This document shows, in pieces, positions 56,891 through 64,000 of a stretch of DNA of 64,000 nt. This DNA is from Streblospio benedicti (Eukaryota; Annelida; Polychaeta; Spionida; Spionidae), in NCBI GenBank assembly GCA_019095985.1, contig CM032666.1, positions 46,592,793-46,656,792 of the forward strand. Direction: 5' to 3'. Position numbers and translations under genes: made by a program. The notes under the pieces are model-generated. The model did not search any database. It was not told where the DNA came from and worked only from the letters and a program-made list of their open reading frames with translations. Numbering within the stretch: position 1 is the first letter of the stretch; each line of letters opens with the position of its first letter.

Positions 56891-57944
56891 CTGCAAGAAC
56901 AATAGATAAAAGTTAAAATGTACCAATTAGGTGTTGTTTTGTTCGGTATTTCAATGAAAAAGTGCAATGGTAGAGGTTCAAACTAGATATGAGCGCATTT
57001 AGAGACTGCGCCCTTGAATAGATTTCGTATCACTTCGCGTGAGGCTTTACAATGTTGAGTCTCGTGTTCGATTTCAACGAAATGTGTATCACGTGGTTTA
57101 AGGGCCAGTCAAATCCACCAAGTAAACTTAGAATGTATTTCGTGTAAAAACAATATAAATCTTAATTAAAAATAAAAATAAAAACAAACTAACAGTAACC
57201 CAAGTCACTTATCATGCATACACAAATTACACAAAATACATAAGAACGTGATTATTAGAGCGACGCACACGCTACATCCCGTGAGTTTTTTTAGTGCACA
57301 CTGAGCCCGTGAATGGCATATACAATTCTATTGTATTGATAAGTAAACAGTTGAATATGAAATATTCAAATCAAACATTATCAATTGTGACAATGGGTGT
57401 TGAAAAATACGTTTAGAGAAGGAGATTGTTTCCTAGATATTGTTTATTTTCGTTTTTAAAAATGGGATTCACTGGCTCACTGTGTACCCTTCTAAACAGA
57501 ATGCATTCCCAATAGCGCATTGTGCTCAATTGCGCAATTCCCTCAAAAGCTTATACGTGCGGCGATAAAAATTGTTCAGCACAAAACTTAATACATTTTT
57601 TAAAATACAATTATTCTATCAGGTTAATTCGGTTTTGTCCCCTTCATGTCTGGATCTCTCCAAATTAACCTACTTTTCATCATCAATACAAGAAAAATGT
57701 CTTTTTTAAAACAAATTCTAATATTGTTTTATGTCAAAAGTAATTGTTTGATCATTCAATTCATCTCTCCTTTTTAATTTTATTACATTCTGATTGATAG
57801 TTTGAAGTCAGCTCATGTTTCTTCCTCTTTTAGCCTGTTATTTTTCTGTCAGATAAAATTTGTCTTGTACAAAAGCACACGCTAATAAATTTCGTGATAA
57901 CATTATACCACGTTAAAATAGAAACCTGAAGCTATATTGCACAT

Positions 57945-60225
57945 TTTTTTTTAAAACCCCCTTTTTTTAAATTTTTTTTTAAAAAAAGGTTTTTCCCTTT
58001 TTCCCCAAAGGGGCCCCCCCCAAAAAAATCCCTTTTTTAAAAAAACAAAATTTTTTTCCCCCCCCCTTTAATTTTTTTTTTCCCTTTTTTTCTTTTTTAA
58101 AAAAACCCCCCCCCGGGGGCCCCCGGTTTGTTTTGGAAAAAAAAAAAAATTGGTTTTTTTTTTTTTGGGGGGGAAATTTTTTTTTAAAAAAAAAAAATTA
58201 AAAAAAATTTTTTTTTTTTTAAAAAAAATTTTTTTTTTTTTTTAAAAAAAAATTTTTTCCTTTTCAAAAAAAAAAAAATTTTAAAAAGGGGAATAAAAAA
58301 ATTTTTTTTTTAAACCAAATTTTTTTAAAAAAAATTTTTTTTTAAAAAATTTTTTTTTTTTTTTAAAAAAAAAAACCGGGTTTGGTTTTAAAAAAAAAGT
58401 TTTTTTTAAAAAAATTTAATTTTTTGGAAAAAATAATATTTAAAAAAAATTTCAAAAAAACCCTTTTTGGGGAAAGGGCTTTTTTGTTTTTGGGGCCCCC
58501 AAAAAAAAAAGGAAAAAATTTTTTTTTTGGGGGGGAAAAAATTTTTAAAAAAAAAATTTTTTTTTTTTTAAAAAATTTTTAAAAAACCCCGGGGGGGGAA
58601 AAAATTTTTCCCCGGGGGAAAAAAAACCCCCCCCTTTTTAAAATTTTTTTTTTTGGGGGAATTCCGGGCCCCCGGGAAAAAAAAAAACCCCCCCCCCTTT
58701 TTTTTTTTAAAAAAAAATTTACCCCCCTTTTTTTTAAAAAAAAAAAAAATTTTTTGGGGAAAAAAAAATTTTTTGGGAAAAAAAAAAGGGGGAAAAACCC
58801 CTTTTTAAAAATTTTTTTGGAAAAAAAAATTTTAAAAAAAAAAATTTTTTTAAAATTTTTTTTTTTTTTAAATCCTTTTTTTTGGGGGAAAAAAAACCCC
58901 CAAAAAAATCTTTTAAAATTAAAAATTTTAAAAAATTTTTTTTTAAAAAAAATTTTTTCCCCAAAAAAAAGCCCCCCTTTGAAAACCCAAAGGGAAAAAA
59001 AAAAAAGGGAAAATTCCCCCCCCCCCCCAAAAAAACCCCCCCGGGCCTTTTTAAAAAAAATTTTTAAAAAATTTGCCCCCCCGGGGGGGGGGGGGGTTTT
59101 TTTTTTAAAAAATTTTTTTTTTTAAAAATTAAATTTAAGGGGAAAAAAAAAATTTTTTTTTTCCCCGGGGGAAATTTTTTTCCCCCCCCCCCCAGGGGGC
59201 CCAAAAATTTTTCCCGGAAAATTCAAAAAAAAAGGGGGGCCCCGGGGCCCCCCCCCTTTTTTAAAAAATTTTTAAAGGGGGGGAAAAAAACCCCCGGGGG
59301 GGGGGGTTTTTTTAAAAATTTTTCCCCCCCAAAAAAATTTTTTTTTCCCCCCCAAAAAAAATTTTTTCCCCCAAAAAAAAATTTTTTTTTCCCCAAAACC
59401 CAAAAAAAAATTTTTTAAAAAATTGGGAAAAAAAAAAAACCCCCCGTTTTCCCCCCAAAAAAGGGAAAAACTTGGGGGGGGGGAAAAAAAAAGGATTTTT
59501 CCCCTTTGGAAAGGGGAAAAAACCCCAAAAAAACCCTTAAATTTCCCCCAATTTTTTAAAATTTTCCCCCCCCAAAAGGGGGGAAAAACCCCTTTTTTTT
59601 GGGGAAAAAAATTTGGGGAAAACAAAAAACCAAAGGGGTTAAAACAAAAAAACCCCCTTTTTTTTTCCCCCAAAAGGGTTTTCCCCGGTTTTTTTTAAAA
59701 AAAAAGGGGGGCCCCTTTTTCCCTTTTTTAAAAATTTTAAAAATTTTTGGGAAAACCCCCTTTTAACGGTTTTAAAAAAAGGGGGCCCCGGGTTAAAAAA
59801 AAAAGGGGGGGGGGGTTTTTTTTTAAAAAAAAAAAAAAGGGGGGGTTTTTTTTTTTTGGGGGGTTTTTTGGGGGGTTTTTTGGGGTTTTTTTGGGGGTTT
59901 TTTTGGGGGGGGGGGTTTTTGGGGGGGTTTTTTTGGGGGTTTTTTTTTGGGGTTTTTTTTTGGGGGGTTTTTTTTGGGGGTTTTTTTTTTTTTTTGGGTT
60001 TGTTTTTTTTTTTTGGGGTTTTGTTGTTTTTTTTGGGGGGGTTTTGTTTTATTTTTTTTGTTTTTTTTTTAAAAAAATTTTTTTGGTTTGGTTTTTCCTT
60101 TGGGTCTTTTTTTTTTTTAAAAGGGGCCCCCTTTTTTTTTTTTTTTTTTTTTGGGGGGGTTTTTTCCCCAAATTTTCCCCGGGGGGTTTTTTTTTGGGGT
60201 GGGGGGGGTTTTTTCCCTTTGGGTT

Positions 60226-60280
<55 letters not shown>

Positions 60281-60520
60281 CGTGTGGGGGGGGAAATGGG
60301 GCCCTTTTTTTTTGGGGGCCTTTTTTTGGGGGGGAAAAAAATTTTTGGAGGTGGGAGCGCAAATTTTAAAATTTTTTAAAAAAAAAAAAAAAAAAAACAC
60401 AAAAAAACCCCCAAAAAAAAAATTTTTAAAATTTTAAAAAAAAAACCCCCCCCCAAAATGTTTTTTTTGGGGGGGAAAAAAAGGGGTTTTTTTAAAAAAA
60501 AAAAGGGGTTTTGGGTTCCC
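57945..60520. other. Homopolymer-block sequence, probable consensus failure
   Basis: Normal sequence stops near 57945 and becomes runs of A, T, C and G of 4-40 bases with almost no dinucleotide texture, including about 50 G near 60228. Islands of recognisable sequence survive at the right end: tttttggaggtgggagcgc at about 60343 matches the real sequence following the GT microsatellite near 55716. I read this as a collapsed low-quality copy of the flank of the microsatellite, not biology. Gly/Phe/Lys/Pro open frames here are not genes. Confidence 0.9.
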
Positions 60521-60613
60521 AGCGTTTATGCGGCCATCGCGCTGAGCCCATCAAACTGGGGGTGTTGAGCCGGGGCCCCACACAACTGTGCTGGTCAAAG
60601 CAGTACCAGCCCC
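60519..60613 (-). pseudogene. Degraded copy of the NOTUM GGWYCF exon
   Basis: Near-identical to 55953-56048 on the minus strand, with GWYCFDQHSC still readable. The acceptor AG is altered (cg in place of ct on the plus strand) and the middle carries base errors. Since the whole surrounding segment has the same error style, this is probably an assembly copy of the real exon rather than a true pseudogene. Confidence 0.7.
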
Positions 60614-62578
60614 CCGTAACAGCAAAAAAACACGCTGCTGATCGCTATTGCTCTAAGTATTTTTAAAAATTCATCTCTTTTGGATAACCACCACCCCTTC
60701 CCAAATAATTTTTCACAATTTCAGTTCTTTTGATTTTCATTGTAAAAATCAAAAGGGATGAAGAGATAAACGGGATATGGTACAGTTTATTTAAAATTTT
60801 TTTGGGACTTTTTTCGGGGTTTACGCGTCCACTGTGTACAAACACACCAAAGGGCTACTGAAACCACTTGGGGACAGAAAAGGGGTGTTTGGCAAAAAAA
60901 GAGCGGGGCTTTTTTCAACCTTTTACACTGTGTACATTCCGCCCCTGCTGACACATTCCGGGGCTCTTAAAAAAACAAAAAAGGGGGAGACCAGCTTTCT
61001 ATAAAAATAGGGGCCCTTCTTTTTTGGAAAAGGGTGTAAGTAGACAAGTGGGTGTCTACTTATCATCGTGTGTTTTTATGGTGACCTTTCTTTTCCAACA
61101 CTGACACAATGTTGCATTTGGTTTTAGAACTCGTTATGAGCTATGCATGAGGTTCCCTGCAATAAAACCTAATCTGTGCACTTTGCCTAAAATTATTTGG
61201 GAGGTGGGTATCTAGGTTTTATATAATTTATTTACATATTAAAAAAGCCTTTTTTTAGGAGGTGACTAGAATTTCCACCCAAACGACACTACATTGGCCC
61301 GTCATAAAACACCAACCAAGAAACAAACACAATCAGCAAGTTTTTCTTTAGTTCCCCAAGGGGAAGAGAATAAACACAAACAAAACCACATGTTACCTTA
61401 AAAAAAGACAAGCCAGCGTGAGCTGTCTGATGGGTTTTCTAAGATAATACCGCAAGAACAATAGATAAAAGTTAAAATGTACCAATTAGGGGGTTTTTTC
61501 TTTTATTTCAATGAAAAGTGCAATGGTAGAGTTCAAAAATAGATATGAGCGCATTTAGAGACTGCGCCCCCGAATAGATTTCCCTATCCCCTTCGCGAGG
61601 GTTTACAATGTTTAGTCTCGTGTTCGATTTCAACGAAATTTATCCGTGGTTTAAGGGCCAGCCCAAAACCACCAAGTAAACTTAGAATGTTTTTGGTTAA
61701 AAAAAAATATAAATCTTTAAATTAAAAAAAAATAAAAACAAACTAACAGTAACCCAAGTCACTTACCCTGCATACACAAATTACACAAAATACATAAGAA
61801 GGGAATTAGAGCGACGCCCCGCTACATCCCGTGAGGTTTTTTGGGGCACACTAGGCCCCTAATGGCATATACAATTTATTGTATTGATAAGAAAAAAGTT
61901 GAATATGAAATATTTCAAACATTATCCCTTTTAAAAGGGTGGAAAAAAAGTTTAAAAAGGAGATTGTTTCCAAAATTGTTTATTTTCGTTTTTAAAAAAG
62001 GGAAAATTTACTGGCTCACTGTTAAACCCCTTTTAAAAAATGACCCAATAGCGCATTGTGCCCCAATTGCCAATTCCCCCAAAAGCTTATACGTGCGGCG
62101 TAGAAAATTGGGTTTAGCACAAAACTTATTAATTAGCCCAATAAGTTCTCTTTTTTAAGCAAAATACATTTTTATTAGATTGGGCTGTTATCAGGAAATT
62201 TGGTCCTCAATTGTTTGTGCGGGCCCCTTCCCCCCTAAAATAGTCTGGATCTTCCACAATTTAAACCTTTTTTTTCATCATCAATAAAAAAAAATGGCGC
62301 CAAAAAGGAAATTTTCCTTTTTTTTAAAAAAATTCTAATATTGTTTTATGTCAAAAATAATTTTTTGTTTTTCAATTTAAACGGTCATTCAATCATTCCC
62401 CTTTTTTAAATTTTTTACATTCTTGGGTTGATAGTTTGAAGTCAGCTCAAGTTTCTTCCCTCTTTAGCCTGTTATTTTTCTGTCAGATAAAATTTGTCTT
62501 TGTACAAAGCCCCCAAAAAATTTCGTGATAACATTATACCACGTTAAAATAGGGAAAACCCGAAACTTATTGCACATT
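60521..62578. repeat. Degraded direct duplicate of 55957-57945
   Basis: From gcgtttatgcggccatcgcg at 60522 (matching 55957) to gcacatttc at about 62572 (matching about 57940) the sequence repeats the NOTUM intron/exon region collinearly and in the same orientation, offset by about 4.6 kb. Differences are mostly short insertions, deletions and bases copied from neighbours into homopolymers. This error pattern fits unpolished reads better than evolution. It is likely a false duplication or second haplotype. Confidence 0.9.
61397..61450 (-). pseudogene. Degraded copy of the NOTUM RWLVFLEG exon
   Basis: Corresponds to 56838-56890 with one extra base and altered acceptor. The core encoding SDSSRWLVFL is still intact. 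Same interpretation as the neighbouring exon copy. Confidence 0.7.
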
Positions 62579-64000
62579 TCCCAAAGTTTTGCATTTATAG
62601 CCAATGCCCTAGAACCTCACATTAAAACCACCTCTCTTCTGAACCCCCCCCTATACTAAGACCCCTATTCATGGTCCCAAACTTTCCCCAAATTTAAAAA
62701 GAAAACCCCTTTAAGAACACCCTCTCTATTGAGACCACCTAACACTGATCCCAACAAGGGGTTTTACTGTATATAAAATTTACTTGCATTAATGCCGGGC
62801 AACTGAAAAAAAATACAAATAAAACAAAAAAAAAAAACAGCGTAAATCTATTAAAGTCTTATTTCTCCCTGCCCATTTACGGGAATTAATTACTTTGCAT
62901 ACTATAATTATAATATTACTTTCACCAACTGTTTTTAACATTCTTTTCAGAAAAAAACATCTATATTTTTGTATCTGAATTTGCTTCTCACTCTGAATAA
63001 ATAGATCATCTGTAATTTGGCCTACGTGCACATACATTAGAAATTTTCTATGAATTAAAATATGGTGCATTTTAGGGTGTTTAAAATCTGGTTAAGATCA
63101 AAAATGGTGAAACACATTAAATATATTTTATCGTTTATACAAGAATTTGGCGAACTTGAAGGCCACTTATTTGCCAAAACCACTGTTGGAAATTTAAAAT
63201 TGGCCGAACCTTTAAAAGGCGGGGGTTTTTTCTAACACTTGCAGGGAAAAGTTTACCTTTTGTTTCTTAAAAAACTTAAGACCATTTAAAATTTTATAAT
63301 CATGCAAAAAATTTTCGGGTAAAAAATCCCCCCAAAAATTTGGGAGTTGCAAATTTGATTTTTTCGTTTGATAATGAAATAACTTTAAAAGGCGGCGGGG
63401 CCCCCCCGACTAAAAAATTTTGACTCGGGGATTTTGGCCACCACAATATGTTGGGTGGTGTGCGTGCGCACGAGTAAACGCCCAGATTATGTGGGTGTGG
63501 GGACTGCCGCATGTGTGTTATTCTACCATGTATGTATGGGTTGTTTTCTGCTCAATGATGCCCATCACCATGCCAAACGACAGAGATGTGCGCGCGAGGG
63601 CCCCCTAGTGATTTTTTCACTGAAATAGTTGAAAGTGTCTGCCCCGTGACGTCGAAGGAAACCCACAACTATCAAAAAACTAAATGCTGTGTGCCAATAA
63701 TCTGGCAAACATTATTAATGACTGTCAGCGTCAAGAAGGAGGCCTAATTATTCTTGGGGAAACTTTTGTTACTTAATATATCATATCATAACCGTAATTA
63801 TAAATTCCAGTAATGCCCAAATGCCCATTAAAATTTTGTCTGTTTGGGGAAAGACATCTCGTTTAAGGTAGAGGGAGAGGAAAAATATAGTTAGGGAAAT
63901 TTACTATTTTAAAAATTCTGGGAAACACAGGGGGAAAGAGGCAGGAATCCCTGCAATGTTTCCTATAATGGCCAGGGTAGACACCTGCTCATAACGGGGC
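62579..64000. other. Low-quality non-coding sequence
   Basis: Non-duplicated DNA continuing from the degraded copy. Homopolymer expansions persist (for example near 63390-63420). No NOTUM upstream exon could be recognised. Around 62600-62770 there is a phrase with repeated gaccacct-like words ending in a poly-T/TACTG context, reminiscent of TA-type DNA transposon ends, but too noisy to call. Confidence 0.4.

Noticed and set aside
58382-60437. Long Gly/Phe/Lys/Pro open frames on both strands
   Set aside because: They lie in homopolymer blocks with no codon structure; they are products of the failed consensus.

Overview
This is animal nuclear DNA: AT-rich, made of long GT-AG introns, short coding exons and many small transposon relics. 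The exon proteins resemble vertebrate orthologues closely but not exactly. With the mix of RTE-like LINE, Penelope-like, TA-type MITE and Helitron-like remnants, a marine invertebrate bilaterian (perhaps a lophotrochozoan) is plausible. The sequence alone does not fix the phylum.

Three conserved host genes were found by joining exons across consistent splice sites and phases. (1) Tomosyn (STXBP5 family) lies on the minus strand. Its start codon is at 29877 and its exons run down to 6646. The gene continues past the left edge, so only about the first 207 residues (N-terminal WD40 propeller) are present. (2) CPOX, coproporphyrinogen III oxidase of haem synthesis, lies on the plus strand at 34347-43190. 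It has 12 coding exons and encodes 393 residues. (3) NOTUM, the secreted Wnt palmitoleoyl carboxylesterase, lies on the minus strand at 46894-56890. Twelve exons encode about 608 residues including the whole Ser-Asp-His triad. The signal-peptide exon(s) were not found. Tomosyn and CPOX are divergent; CPOX and NOTUM are convergent. They belong to unrelated pathways (exocytosis, haem, Wnt).

The most interesting host feature is a pair of adjacent homologous tomosyn exons, 15308-15408 and 14944-15059. Both are in the same phase and both are 2 modulo 3 in length. Exactly one must be used to keep the frame, which is the signature of mutually exclusive splicing within the first propeller. A second feature is a long polybasic and histidine-rich insertion in NOTUM between the catalytic domain and the conserved Cys-rich tail.

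Introns and intergenic DNA carry several recognisable short element families: two related pogo/Tigger-like TIR elements, one more TA-flanked TIR element, a three-copy family beginning TTAAAGATAATGCTCAGT, a Harbinger-like foldback with G/C-rich subterminal repeats, a foldback MITE nested in the terminal repeat of an older element, Helitron-like palindromes, a Penelope-like 3' end with a 0.18 kb inverted duplicate, LINE 3' fragments and tRNA-like SINE pieces.

The right end is not trustworthy sequence. A roughly 0.4 kb GT microsatellite at 55213 precedes NOTUM intron DNA. From about 57945 to 60520 the sequence collapses into homopolymer blocks. From 60521 to about 62578 a degraded second copy of 55957-57945 appears, including two NOTUM exons. 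This is most simply a false duplication or unpolished haplotype copy. All open frames in 57.9-60.5 kb are artefacts.
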